From contig DKJA01000129.1 of the NCBI GenBank assembly GCA_002454505.1, positions 1-25,269 of the forward strand: a stretch of DNA of 25,269 bases. The letters run 5' to 3'. Shown here piece after piece: positions 1 through 7,180 of the stretch. The DNA comes from Oxalobacteraceae bacterium UBA6704. Its GTDB lineage: Bacteria > Pseudomonadota > Gammaproteobacteria > Burkholderiales > Burkholderiaceae_D. Below the pieces are notes generated by a model. It was not told where the DNA came from. It ran no database searches and saw only the letters and a program-made list of their open reading frames with translations. The position numbers and the translations under genes are program-made. Numbering within the stretch: position 1 is the first letter of the stretch; each line of letters begins with the position of its first letter.

Positions 1-1414
1 GGTCGGTCAGCAGCAGCACTTCGACGCCCTTCTTGCGGAAGATCTCCAGGTGCGGGCTGTTCTTCGCGGCGGTGAAGCTCTCGCCGGTCGCGTAGTAGAT
101 CTTTTCCTGGCCTTCCTTCATGCGGCCCACGTAGTCGGCCAGCGCCACCGTCTGGTCGACGGAATCCGTGTGCGTGGACGAGAAGCGCAGCAGCTTGGCC
201 AGGCGGTCCTTGTTGGCCGCGTCCTCGCCGATGCCTTCCTTCAGCACCTGGCCGAACTCGTTCCAGAAGGCCTGGTACTTGTCCTTCTTGTCCTGTTCGT
301 CCGCGTTGGCCAGTTCTTCCAGCATGCCGATCACGCGCTTGGTCGAACCTTCGCGGATGGCGCGCACGTCGCGCGACTCCTGCAGGATTTCACGGGACAC
401 GTTCAGCGGCAGGTCGGCCGAATCGATCACGCCTTTCACGAAGCGCAGGTAGGTCGGCATCAGCTGTTCGGCGTCGTCCATGATGAACACGCGCTTGACG
501 TACAGCTTGATGCCGCCGCGCTTGTTGCGGTCCCACAGGTCGAACGGCGCCTTGGCCGGGATGTACAGCAGCTGCGTGTATTCGCTGCGGCCTTCCACGC
601 GGTTGTGCGTGTAGGTCAGCGGCGCGCCGAAGTCGTGCGACACGTGCTTGTAGAACTCTTCGTACTGTTCCGGCGTGATGTCGCTCTTCGAACGGGCCCA
701 CAGCGCGCTGGCCTGGTTGATCGTCTCCGGTTCGTCCTTGGTGACCATCTCTTTCTTCTCTTCGTCCCACTCCTCCTTCGCCATCTGGATCGGCAGCGAG
801 ATGTGGTCGGAGTACTTGGTGATGACGGATTTCAGCTTCCATGCGGACAGCAGCTCGTCCTCGCCTTCGCGCAGGTGCAGGATGATGTCCGTGCCGCGCG
901 ACGGCTTGTCGATCGCCTCGACGCTGTAGTCGCCTTCGCCGGCCGATTCCCAGCGCACGGCTTCATTCGATTCCAGTCCGGCGCGACGCGTTTCGACGGT
1001 GATGCGGTCGGCCACGATGAAGCCGGAATAGAAGCCCACGCCGAACTGGCCGATCAGCGCCGCATCCTTCTGCTGGTCGCCGGACAGCTTGCCGAAGAAT
1101 TCCTTGGTGCCCGACTTGGCGATGGTGCCCAGGTGGGAGATCACGTCGTCGCGGCTCATGCCGATGCCGTTGTCGGAGATCGTGATGGTGCGCGCTTCCT
1201 TGTCGAACGACACCTTGATCTTCAGTTCGTGGTCGTTGCCGTACAGGGCGTCGTTGTTGATCGCCTCGAAGCGCAGCTTGTCGGCCGCGTCGGATGCGTT
1301 CGAGATCAGCTCGCGCAGGAAGATTTCCTTGTTCGAGTACAGCGAGTGGATCATCAGCTGCAGCAGCTGTTTTACTTCGGCCTGGAAGCCAAGTGTCTCT
1401 TTGTTGTCAGCCAT
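1..1414 (-). CDS. htpG: Chaperone HtpG (Hsp90 family), C-terminal part cut by window edge
   Basis: ATP-dependent cytosolic Hsp90 chaperone that remodels client proteins, often with DnaK. The frame starts at the ATG whose complement is at 1412-1414 and runs off the left edge after 471 codons; bacterial HtpG is about 630 residues, so the end of the middle domain and the dimerisation domain lie outside. The N-terminal GHKL ATPase is clear: ELISNASDA around residues 35-43 (E35 is the expected catalytic glutamate), DNGIGM at 81-86, and GQFGVGFYSGF at about 122-132 (ATP lid). The middle domain follows with LYIPAKAPFDLWD-type and LNVSREILQ motifs. A GAGG ribosome site (complement of 1423-1426) lies 8 bases before the ATG and fixes the start. 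The next gene on this strand ends 106 bp upstream, and the gap holds recognisable promoters, so htpG is probably transcribed on its own. Confidence 0.97.
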   Translation of the reverse strand, partial: MADNKETLGFQAEVKQLLQLMIHSLYSNKEIFLRELISNASDAADKLRFEAINNDALYGNDHELKIKVSFDKEARTITISDNGIGMSRDDVISHLGTIAKSGTKEFFGKLSGDQQKDAALIGQFGVGFYSGFIVADRITVETRRAGLESNEAVRWESAGEGDYSVEAIDKPSRGTDIILHLREGEDELLSAWKLKSVITKYSDHISLPIQMAKEEWDEEKKEMVTKDEPETINQASALWARSKSDITPEQYEEFYKHVSHDFGAPLTYTHNRVEGRSEYTQLLYIPAKAPFDLWDRNKRGGIKLYVKRVFIMDDAEQLMPTYLRFVKGVIDSADLPLNVSREILQESRDVRAIREGSTKRVIGMLEELANADEQDKKDKYQAFWNEFGQVLKEGIGEDAANKDRLAKLLRFSSTHTDSVDQTVALADYVGRMKEGQEKIYYATGESFTAAKNSPHLEIFRKKGVEVLLLTD

Positions 1415-1462
1415 GGGTAAAACCTCGATTGTCTGGTGAAGTGGGAAAATGCGATTGGGCGC

Positions 1463-1503
1463 ATATAGGTCTGTGATTCTATCTTTCAAGAGCGTTTTGA
1501 CAA
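1463..1503 (-). promoter_or_regulatory. Overlapping sigma70 and sigma32 promoters of htpG
   Basis: Reading the minus strand, TTGTCA (1498-1503), a 16-base spacer and TAGAAT (1476-1481) make a good sigma70 promoter. Within the same stretch CTTGAAA (1484-1490), a perfect sigma32 -35 element, is followed after 13 bases by ACCTATAT (1463-1470), which fits the heat-shock -10 consensus CCCCATnT at five of seven fixed positions. Both would start transcription some 35-60 bases before the htpG ATG. Heat-shock control of htpG is known in other proteobacteria; the assignment here is from motif and spacing only. Confidence 0.68.
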
Positions 1504-1520
1504 AGCCCTCGCTCATCTCC

Positions 1521-2954
1521 TCACTTATTGCCCACCTCTCGGGCGAGAAAGCGCCAGATCGCCGGGTCCTGCATTGCCGCCACGTTGAGCCGCATCCGCG
1601 TCGACGGCAGCTGGCTGGGCGAGAACAGGCTGCCGGGCGCCAGCAGGATGCCTTCCGCCATGGCCCGCTCGGCCAGCAGGTTCGTGTCGAGGCCCGCATC
1701 GACCCAGACAAACATGCCGGCCGGCGGCGCCACGTCGACGGTCAGGCCAACGCGCTCCATCTGCCGCACCGTGCGGGCGCGCAGTTCGTCGAGCCGGGCG
1801 CGCATCCGCTCGGCGTGCTTGCGATAGGCGCCTTCGGACAGGATCTTGTGCACGACGCGCTCGCCCAGGTCGCTCGTCGTCAGCGTCTGCAGCATCTTGC
1901 GGTCGGCCAGCCGCTGCGCCAGTTCCGGCGACGTGGCGATGAAGCCCACGCGCAGGTTGGCCGACATCGTCTTCGAGAAGCCGCCCAGGTAGATCACCCG
2001 CTGCAGCTGGTCCAACGCCGCAAGCCGCGTGGCCGGCTGCACCGCGCTGCCGGGATGCAGGTCGCAGTAGATGTCGTCCTCGACGATGGTGATGTCGTGT
2101 TCCGCGGCGATGCGCAGCACCTGGTAGGCCTTGGCGGCGGACAGCGACGTGGACGTGGGGTTGTGCAGCACCGAGTTGATCACGTACAGCCGCGGCTTGT
2201 GCAGCGCGGCCAGTTCGGCCAGGCGGGCCAGGTCCGGGCCGTCGGCCAGCCGGGGAATGCCGATCACGCGGGCGCCCAGCGCGGAAAAGGAGCCGAACAT
2301 GAGGAACCACGCCGGATCGTCGACGAAGATCGTGTCGCCGGGACGGGTGAATTCGCGCGCCACCATGTCCAGCGCCTGCGTGGCGCCGGCCGTGGTGACG
2401 ATCTGCTCCGGCCCGGCGGCGATCTCGATGTCGGCCAGCTTGTGCTGCAGCTGCTGGCGCAATGGCAGGAAGCCCTGCGGCAGGCCGTAGTTCAGCAGCA
2501 GCCCCGCCGCCTGGCGGCTGATCGCCCGCAGCGCATTGGCGATGGCGGCGCCGTCCAGCCAGTCCGCCGGCAGCACGCCCGTGCCGGGCATCTGGTGGTG
2601 CGGCGCCTGGCGGAACATATTACGCACCAGCCACGTCACGTCGAGATTCTGGGCCGATGGCTCGGGCCGCGCCGGCGCGGGCGCGGCATTGAGCGGCGCC
2701 CGTTCGCGGATGTAAAAGCCGGCGCCGCGGCGCGATTCCAGGTAGCCCCGGGCGACCAGCTTGTCGTAGGCGGTCACCACGGTGAACGGCGAGACGCCGT
2801 GCGTGTCGGCGAAGCGGCGGATCGACGGCATGCGGCTGCCGCTGCGCAGCAGGCGCTCGTCGATGCGGGCGCAGACGGTGCGCACGATCTGGTCCGTCAG
2901 CGATTCGCCGGCACCCCGCGTCAGCAGGCCCAGCGGAGGTGCTGTATTGGTCAT
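1521..2954 (-). CDS. MocR/GntR-family transcriptional regulator with aminotransferase domain
   Basis: 477-residue PLP-dependent regulator. Residues about 17-83 form a GntR winged helix (RMPSIRRFADTHGVSPFTV, then YLESRRGAGFYI). After a proline/alanine-rich linker (about 86-105) comes a fold-type I aminotransferase-like domain: HNPT at 264-267, EDDIY at 292-296, and GGFSKTM with the presumed PLP lysine K328, followed by R335. MocR proteins use this domain as a PLP or amino-acid sensor rather than as an enzyme. The gene diverges from a PLP-dependent dehydratase with 97 bp between start codons, the usual arrangement for a MocR regulator and its target. Repeats in the shared region (2942-3009) are candidate binding sites. 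The family is secure; the effector is unknown. Confidence 0.93.
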   Translation of the reverse strand: MTNTAPPLGLLTRGAGESLTDQIVRTVCARIDERLLRSGSRMPSIRRFADTHGVSPFTVVTAYDKLVARGYLESRRGAGFYIRERAPLNAAPAPARPEPSAQNLDVTWLVRNMFRQAPHHQMPGTGVLPADWLDGAAIANALRAISRQAAGLLLNYGLPQGFLPLRQQLQHKLADIEIAAGPEQIVTTAGATQALDMVAREFTRPGDTIFVDDPAWFLMFGSFSALGARVIGIPRLADGPDLARLAELAALHKPRLYVINSVLHNPTSTSLSAAKAYQVLRIAAEHDITIVEDDIYCDLHPGSAVQPATRLAALDQLQRVIYLGGFSKTMSANLRVGFIATSPELAQRLADRKMLQTLTTSDLGERVVHKILSEGAYRKHAERMRARLDELRARTVRQMERVGLTVDVAPPAGMFVWVDAGLDTNLLAERAMAEGILLAPGSLFSPSQLPSTRMRLNVAAMQDPAIWRFLAREVGNK

Positions 2955-3009
2955 GTCGCCATCACAGTTATTGGGTTGATCTGGGAAAGTGTATCGGTGG
3001 TGTACTGGT
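2942..3009. promoter_or_regulatory. Candidate MocR operator: three near-identical 10-bp direct repeats
   Basis: The divergent promoter region has gtgtatcggt (2989-2998) and gtgtactggt (3000-3009), spaced 11 bp start to start, about one helical turn. A third related copy, ctgtattggt (2942-2951), overlaps the first codons of the regulator gene. Each pair agrees at about 8 of 10 positions. MocR regulators such as GabR are known to bind direct repeats between themselves and a divergent target. Assignment as operator is inference; no strong -10/-35 pair could be fixed for either gene. Confidence 0.45.
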
Positions 3010-3051
3010 TACTTATTCTACGATAGATCCGTCTTCCCTTGAAAGCTGCCC

Positions 3052-4032
3052 ATGCCATCGCTGCCCTCCCTGCCCGACCTCGAAGCCGCTGCCGACATCG
3101 TCCGCCGCACCATGCCGCCCACGCCGCAGTTCCGCTGGCCCCTGCTGGACGAGGCGCTGGGCACGGAAACATGGGTCAAGCATGAAAATCATACGCCGAC
3201 GGGCGCGTTCAAGGTCCGCGGCGGCATCGTGTACGTCGAGCGCCTTGCCCAACGCGAGCCGGGCGTACCGGGGCTGATCTCGGCCACGCGCGGCAACCAC
3301 GGCCAGTCGATCGCCTATGCGGCGCGGCGGCACGGCATGGCGGTAGCGATCGTCGTCCCGCACGGGAACAGCGTGGAGAAGAATGCGGCGATGCGCGCGC
3401 TGGGCGCCACGCTGGTCGAACACGGCGACGATTTCCAGGCCAGCCGCGAGCACGCACTGCAGCTGGCCGAGCGCGACGGCCTGCACATGGTGCCCTCCTT
3501 CCATGCGGACCTGGTGGCCGGCGTGGCCACCGGCTGGCTGGAGTTTCTGCGGGCCTGCCCGCAGCTCGACACGATCTTCGTACCGATCGGCCAGGGCTCG
3601 GGCATTGCGGCGGCCATCGCCGCGCGGCAGGCGCTGGGGCGCAGCGGCGTGCGGATCATCGGCGTCGTCTCGGATGCGGCGCCGGCATACCTGCTGTCGT
3701 GGCAGGCGCGCGAGGCGGTTGCCGCCCCCGTCGGCCCGACGATTGCCGACGGCATGGCGTGCCGCGTGCCTGATCCAACGTCGCTTTCGCTGGTGCTGGA
3801 ACATGCAGACGACGTGGTGGCCGTTACCGATGCCGAGGTGGCGGCGGCGATCCGGCTGTACTACCGCGCCACGCACAACCTGGCCGAGGGTGCCGGTGCG
3901 GCGGCGCTGGCCGCGGCATGCAAGCTGAAAGACGATCCGCGCGTAAAAGGCCGCGTCGTCGGCCTGCCGCTGACGGGCGCCAATGTGGATGCGGCGGTGC
4001 TGCGCGCCGTGCTGGCGGAGGGCACGCCATGA
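3052..4032 (+). CDS. PLP-dependent serine/threonine dehydratase-like enzyme
   Basis: 326-residue fold-type II PLP enzyme of the threonine dehydratase / serine racemase group, predicted to deaminate hydroxy-amino acids through enamine intermediates. K54 in PTGAFKVRG is the Schiff-base lysine. SATRGNHGQSIA (about 78-89) is the substrate loop and GQGSG (180-184) occupies the phosphate-binding loop, where typical threonine dehydratases have GGGG-L. The late motif usually reading SGGN appears as TGAN (308-311). These two changes make the exact substrate uncertain. Length fits a catabolic-type enzyme without an ACT domain. It diverges from a MocR regulator and its stop codon overlaps the start of an EamA transporter (ATGA), so enzyme and exporter are probably co-transcribed. 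The ribosome site is weak (GAAAG). Confidence 0.88.
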   Translation: MPSLPSLPDLEAAADIVRRTMPPTPQFRWPLLDEALGTETWVKHENHTPTGAFKVRGGIVYVERLAQREPGVPGLISATRGNHGQSIAYAARRHGMAVAIVVPHGNSVEKNAAMRALGATLVEHGDDFQASREHALQLAERDGLHMVPSFHADLVAGVATGWLEFLRACPQLDTIFVPIGQGSGIAAAIAARQALGRSGVRIIGVVSDAAPAYLLSWQAREAVAAPVGPTIADGMACRVPDPTSLSLVLEHADDVVAVTDAEVAAAIRLYYRATHNLAEGAGAAALAAACKLKDDPRVKGRVVGLPLTGANVDAAVLRAVLAEGTP

Positions 4033-4946
4033 GCGCGCCTTCCGCCACGCTTGCGCAGCGGGGCCGGCTGTCCAGCGAAACGGCCGGCATGCTGTTGGGT
4101 CTTGCCGGCGTGGCCGTCTTCAGCCTCACGCTGCCGGCGACCAAGCTGGCGGTGGCGGATATCGATCCGCTGTTCGCCACGATGGGACGCGCCGTCGTCG
4201 CTGCGCTGCTGGCCGGCGCCTGGCTGTGGTGGCAGCGTGCGCCGCTGCCCGCCCGCGCCGCGCTGCCGTCGCTGGCCATCGTGTCGGCTGGCTGCGTGAT
4301 CGGCTTTCCGCTGCTGACGTCGATCGCGATGCGCACGCTGCCCGCGTCGCACGGCGCCATCCTGGTCGGCATCCTGCCGCTGGCCACCGCGCTGTTTGCG
4401 GCGCTGCGCGGCCACGAGCGGCCGTCCGCCGGCTTCTGGTGCATGGCGCTGCTGGGTTCGGGCCTCGTGCTGGGCTTTGCGCTGCGCGAAAGCGGCGGCA
4501 GTGTGCACCTGGCGGACGTGCTGATGCTCGGCGCCGTCGTGGCTGCCGGCATGGGTTACGCGGAAGGTGGCCGGCTGGCGCAGGCGCTGGGCGGGCAGCA
4601 GGTGATCAGCTGGGCGCTCGTTCTGTCGCTGCCGGTCGCCCTGCCATTAACCATCTGGCAAGCGTGGCAACACGGCAATGCGCTGGCCGCGGCACCATCA
4701 TCCGCCTGGGCCGGCTTCGCCTACACCTGCGTGTTCTCGATGTTCATCGGCTTCGTGTTCTGGTACCGCGGCATGGCACTGGGCGGCGTGGCCCGCGTCG
4801 GCCAAGTACAGCTGCTGCAGCCTTTCCTGTCGCTGCTGGGCGCCGACGCGCTGCTGGGCGAACCGCTGCAGGCAAGCCACCTGCTGTTCGCGCTGGCTGT
4901 CATCGCCGTGGTCGGGCTGGGACGGCGCATGCAGGTGCGCCGCTAA
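4029..4946 (+). CDS. EamA/DMT-family transporter
   Basis: 305-residue inner-membrane protein with about ten hydrophobic helices arranged as two EamA repeats (about residues 20-150 and 163-298). Typical family marks include PATKLAV near residue 36, ASHGAILVGILPL in helix 4 (about 107-118), and the mirrored VARVGQVQLLQPFLSLL in the second half (about 254-270). The family includes exporters of amino acids and other metabolites. The ATG overlaps the stop of the upstream dehydratase by two bases (ATGA), which indicates translational coupling and favours this start over any in-frame start further upstream. With a MocR regulator and a PLP dehydratase next door, an amino acid or related metabolite is the likely cargo, but this is inference. 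Confidence 0.92.
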   Translation: MSAPSATLAQRGRLSSETAGMLLGLAGVAVFSLTLPATKLAVADIDPLFATMGRAVVAALLAGAWLWWQRAPLPARAALPSLAIVSAGCVIGFPLLTSIAMRTLPASHGAILVGILPLATALFAALRGHERPSAGFWCMALLGSGLVLGFALRESGGSVHLADVLMLGAVVAAGMGYAEGGRLAQALGGQQVISWALVLSLPVALPLTIWQAWQHGNALAAAPSSAWAGFAYTCVFSMFIGFVFWYRGMALGGVARVGQVQLLQPFLSLLGADALLGEPLQASHLLFALAVIAVVGLGRRMQVRR

Positions 4947-5051
4947 AAATAGGGACAGCCGGAGCGCCGGACCGCCCGTTTTCCAGGAAATTTCCTGTAA
5001 AACAGGGTCTGTCCCTCATTTTTCCTCAAAAACAGGGTCTGTCCCTATTTT
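4945..5051. repeat. Intergenic inverted-repeat element with duplicated GGGACAG-type motif
   Basis: The 210-bp gap between the transporter and ridA is flanked by aaaatagggacag (4945-4957) and its exact complement ctgtccctatttt (5039-5051). Inside lie a 14-bp perfect palindrome caggaaatttcctg (4984-4997) and a direct duplication of aaaacagggtctgtccct (4999-5016 and 5029-5046). The core agggtctgtccct resembles, but is not the same as, the ggggactgtcccc hairpins elsewhere in the window. It could fold into a long hairpin after the transporter and act as a terminator, or be a small REP/MITE-like element. No open frame of interest is present. Confidence 0.7.
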
Positions 5052-5156
5052 CGCGGGAGGCTGAAAGATGGGCAGCGGCGGCGGCAAGTAATACAATACC
5101 GGTCTTGCTGCCTGGCGCTGCCACGCATTTCGTACACCACCCTGATTGGAACCACT

Positions 5157-5618
5157 ATGTCTGTCTATGAAAAGCTGAAATCGCTCGACATCACGCTGGC
5201 CGCGCCGGCAGCACCGGCCGCCGCCTACGTCATGTATGTCCAGACGGGCAATCTGGTGTTCATCTCCGGCCACATCGCGAAAAAAGCCGATGGCAGCGTG
5301 TGGGTGGGCCAGCTGGGCAAGAACGTCGATACGACCGAAGGCAAGCAGGCGGCACGCGCGATCGCGGTTGACCTGATGGGCACGCTGCAGCAGGCCGCCG
5401 GCGGCGACCTGGGCAAGGTGAAACGCATCGTCAAGGTGATGAGCCTGGTGAATTCGACGCCCGACTTCACCGAACAGCACCTGGTCACGAATGGCTGCTC
5501 CGAGCTGCTGGGCGAAGTGTTCGGCGACGCCGGCAAGCACGCCCGCTCCGCCTTTGGCGTGGCACAGATTCCGCTGGGCGCCTGCGTCGAGATCGAACTG
5601 ATCGCCGAATTGGCTTGA
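5157..5618 (+). CDS. RidA family protein (YjgF/YER057c/UK114)
   Basis: 153-residue cytosolic protein of the RidA family, which hydrolyses reactive enamine/imine intermediates such as 2-aminoacrylate released by PLP enzymes. Visible family features are LVFISGHIA (about 33-41), a central helix with LMGTLQQAAGGDLGKVKRIVK (73-93), and the C-terminal signature ARSAFGVAQIPLGACVEIE in which R130 and E145 match the arginine and glutamate of the RidA substrate pocket. It is longer than canonical RidA (about 128 residues), fitting the RidA subgroup related to Atu1953/YoaB, which need not all deaminate aminoacrylate. The nearby threonine-dehydratase-like enzyme and downstream aminotransferase would both make suitable substrates. 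The gene is not overlapped by either neighbour. Confidence 0.93.
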   Translation: MSVYEKLKSLDITLAAPAAPAAAYVMYVQTGNLVFISGHIAKKADGSVWVGQLGKNVDTTEGKQAARAIAVDLMGTLQQAAGGDLGKVKRIVKVMSLVNSTPDFTEQHLVTNGCSELLGEVFGDAGKHARSAFGVAQIPLGACVEIELIAELA

Positions 5619-5673
5619 ACAACTGGCTTAAACAACGAACTTATTTAAATTCACGGGTGCGGCCTACCCGGCA

Positions 5674-5721
5674 GCGCCCGGCATGAGCCGCCACAAGCGC
5701 GCTTGTTCGAGGGCCGGGCGC
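5674..5721 (+). promoter_or_regulatory. Nested hairpin in the leader of the aminotransferase gene
   Basis: Between ridA and the aminotransferase, gcgcccggc (5674-5682) pairs perfectly with gccgggcgc (5713-5721). Inside this stem sits a second, fully palindromic segment acaagcgcgcttgt (5693-5706). The two stack into an elongated hairpin ending about 28 bases before the ATG. There is no T-run, so a standard intrinsic terminator is not supported. It may be a transcript-stabilising structure, a protein-binding dyad or a leader control element. Confidence 0.5.
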
Positions 5722-5749
5722 CGCCCGCCTTATTTCCTGAGAGAGTCGT

Positions 5750-6943
5750 ATGAAAATCGAAAACCCCAACCCGATCCAGTGGCGCTTTTCCGACCGCGCC
5801 AGCCAGCTGCAAAGCTCGTTCATCCGCGAGATCCTGAAGATCACGCAGCAGCCGGAGATCATTTCGTTCGCGGGCGGCCTGCCGTCGCCGGCCACCTTCC
5901 CGGTGGACGTGATGAAAGCCGCGTTCGACAAGGTGCTGACGACCACGGGCAAGACGGCGCTGCAGTACGGCCCGACCGACGGCTACATGCCGCTGCGCCA
6001 GTGGATCGCCGATTCGCTCTCGCAGGATGGCGCGAAGATCGTGCCGGAACAGGTGCTGATGGTGTCCGGCTCGCAGCAGGCGCTGGACCTGCTGGGCAAG
6101 GTGCTGATCGACGAAGGCAGCCGCGTGCTGGTCGAGACGCCGAGCTACCTGGGCGCGCTGCAGGCGTTCTCCGTCTACCGTCCCGAATTCAAGTCCGTCG
6201 CCACCGATGAACATGGCCTGGTGCCTTCGTCGATCCACGCTGTGGCCGAAGGCGCGCGCATGCTGTACGCGCTGCCGAATTTCCAGAACCCGACGGGCCG
6301 CACGCTGTCCGCCGAACGCCGCATCGAGCTGGTGGAAACCTGCGCCCGCCTGGGCCTGCCGCTGATCGAGGACGATCCTTACGGCGCCCTGTCGTACAAG
6401 GGCGCGCCGCTTCCGAAGATGGTGGCGATGAATCCAGAAGGCGTGATCTACATGGGCTCCTTCTCGAAGGTGCTGACGCCGGGCATCCGCCTGGGCTACG
6501 TGGTCGCCCCGCTGCCGCTGGTGCGCCGCCTCGAGCTGGCCAAGCAGGCCGCCGACCTGCACACCGCGCAGCTGACGCAGATGGTCGTGCACGAAGTGGT
6601 CAAGGACGGCTTCTTGGACCAGCACATCCCGACCATCCGCGAACTGTACGGCAACCAGTGCCAGGCCATGCTGGACGCGCTGACCGAGTTCTTCCCTTCC
6701 AGCGTAACGTGGACCAAGCCGGAAGGCGGCATGTTCATCTGGGTGACGCTGCCGAAGCACATCAACTCGATGGAGCTGCTGGACGAAGCGATCAAGGAAA
6801 AAGTCGCCTTCGTGCCGGGCGCCCCGTTCTACGCGAACGATCCGGAAACGAACACGCTGCGCCTGTCGTTCGTCACCGTGCCGCCGGAGCGCATCCGCCA
6901 TGGCATCGCCATCCTGGGCAAGCTGATCGCTGCGCGGATGTAA
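5750..6943 (+). CDS. PLP-dependent aminotransferase, 2-aminoadipate aminotransferase type
   Basis: 397-residue fold-type I aminotransferase resembling the LysN / 2-aminoadipate transaminase and MocR-catalytic-domain group, without a DNA-binding domain. FAGGLPSPATFP (40-51), LQYGPTDGYMPLR (71-83), SGSQQALDL (106-114), NPTGR (180-184), EDDPY (207-211) and GSFSKVLTPGIRLGY with PLP lysine K240 and R247 are all present. The C-terminal NTLRLSF supplies the expected carboxylate-binding arginine. It transfers an amino group from an amino acid to a 2-oxo acid such as 2-oxoglutarate; preferred donors in this group range from aminoadipate to aromatic or branched-chain amino acids, so substrate is not assigned. 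A GAGAG ribosome site precedes the ATG. It lies 131 bp after ridA on the same strand. Confidence 0.93.
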   Translation: MKIENPNPIQWRFSDRASQLQSSFIREILKITQQPEIISFAGGLPSPATFPVDVMKAAFDKVLTTTGKTALQYGPTDGYMPLRQWIADSLSQDGAKIVPEQVLMVSGSQQALDLLGKVLIDEGSRVLVETPSYLGALQAFSVYRPEFKSVATDEHGLVPSSIHAVAEGARMLYALPNFQNPTGRTLSAERRIELVETCARLGLPLIEDDPYGALSYKGAPLPKMVAMNPEGVIYMGSFSKVLTPGIRLGYVVAPLPLVRRLELAKQAADLHTAQLTQMVVHEVVKDGFLDQHIPTIRELYGNQCQAMLDALTEFFPSSVTWTKPEGGMFIWVTLPKHINSMELLDEAIKEKVAFVPGAPFYANDPETNTLRLSFVTVPPERIRHGIAILGKLIAARM

Positions 6944-6950
6944 GCGCATC

Positions 6951-7075
6951 GGGGACTGTCCCTCCTGGGACTGTCCCCTCTTCTGCTGCTGCTTTTCCGC
7001 TTTTTCGCTTTTCCCTCCGCATAGCGCACATACCACGGCAACCGAGGGGACAGTCCCCGTGCGGGGACGGTCCCC
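6951..7075. repeat. Pair of inverted double GGGGACNGTCCCC hairpin repeats
   Basis: Left unit: ggggactgtccct (6951-6963) and gggactgtcccc (6967-6978). Right unit: ggggacagtcccc (7046-7058) and ggggacggtcccc (7063-7075). The units are about 30 bp each, inverted relative to one another, and separated by a pyrimidine-rich stretch around 6980-7015. Each 13-mer is itself a near-palindrome. This doublet architecture is like the REP/BIME elements of other proteobacteria. It occupies most of the 237-bp gap between the aminotransferase and the diguanylate cyclase, and may end aminotransferase transcription. Confidence 0.78.
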
Positions 7076-7180
7076 GAACTTCCCCAAACGTCTTATTTCG
7101 TCCAATCGAAGATGTTTTTCTACAATTACTAATTGCCCAAGAGTATTATCCAAGGGATTAGTCATTGTGGAAATGCCAGC

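Noticed and set aside
50..1420. Long open frame on the plus strand opposite htpG
   Set aside because: The minus strand encodes unmistakable HtpG motifs; the plus frame is a GC-bias shadow with no recognisable domain.
5693..5706. Palindrome acaagcgcgcttgt as part of an intrinsic terminator for ridA
   Set aside because: No T-run follows on either strand; kept as an unexplained hairpin instead.
6951..7075. Short regularly spaced palindromic repeats as a CRISPR array
   Set aside because: Units are 13-mers in pairs with 3-4-base gaps and one 67-base spacer; no uniform repeat-spacer pattern and no cas genes.
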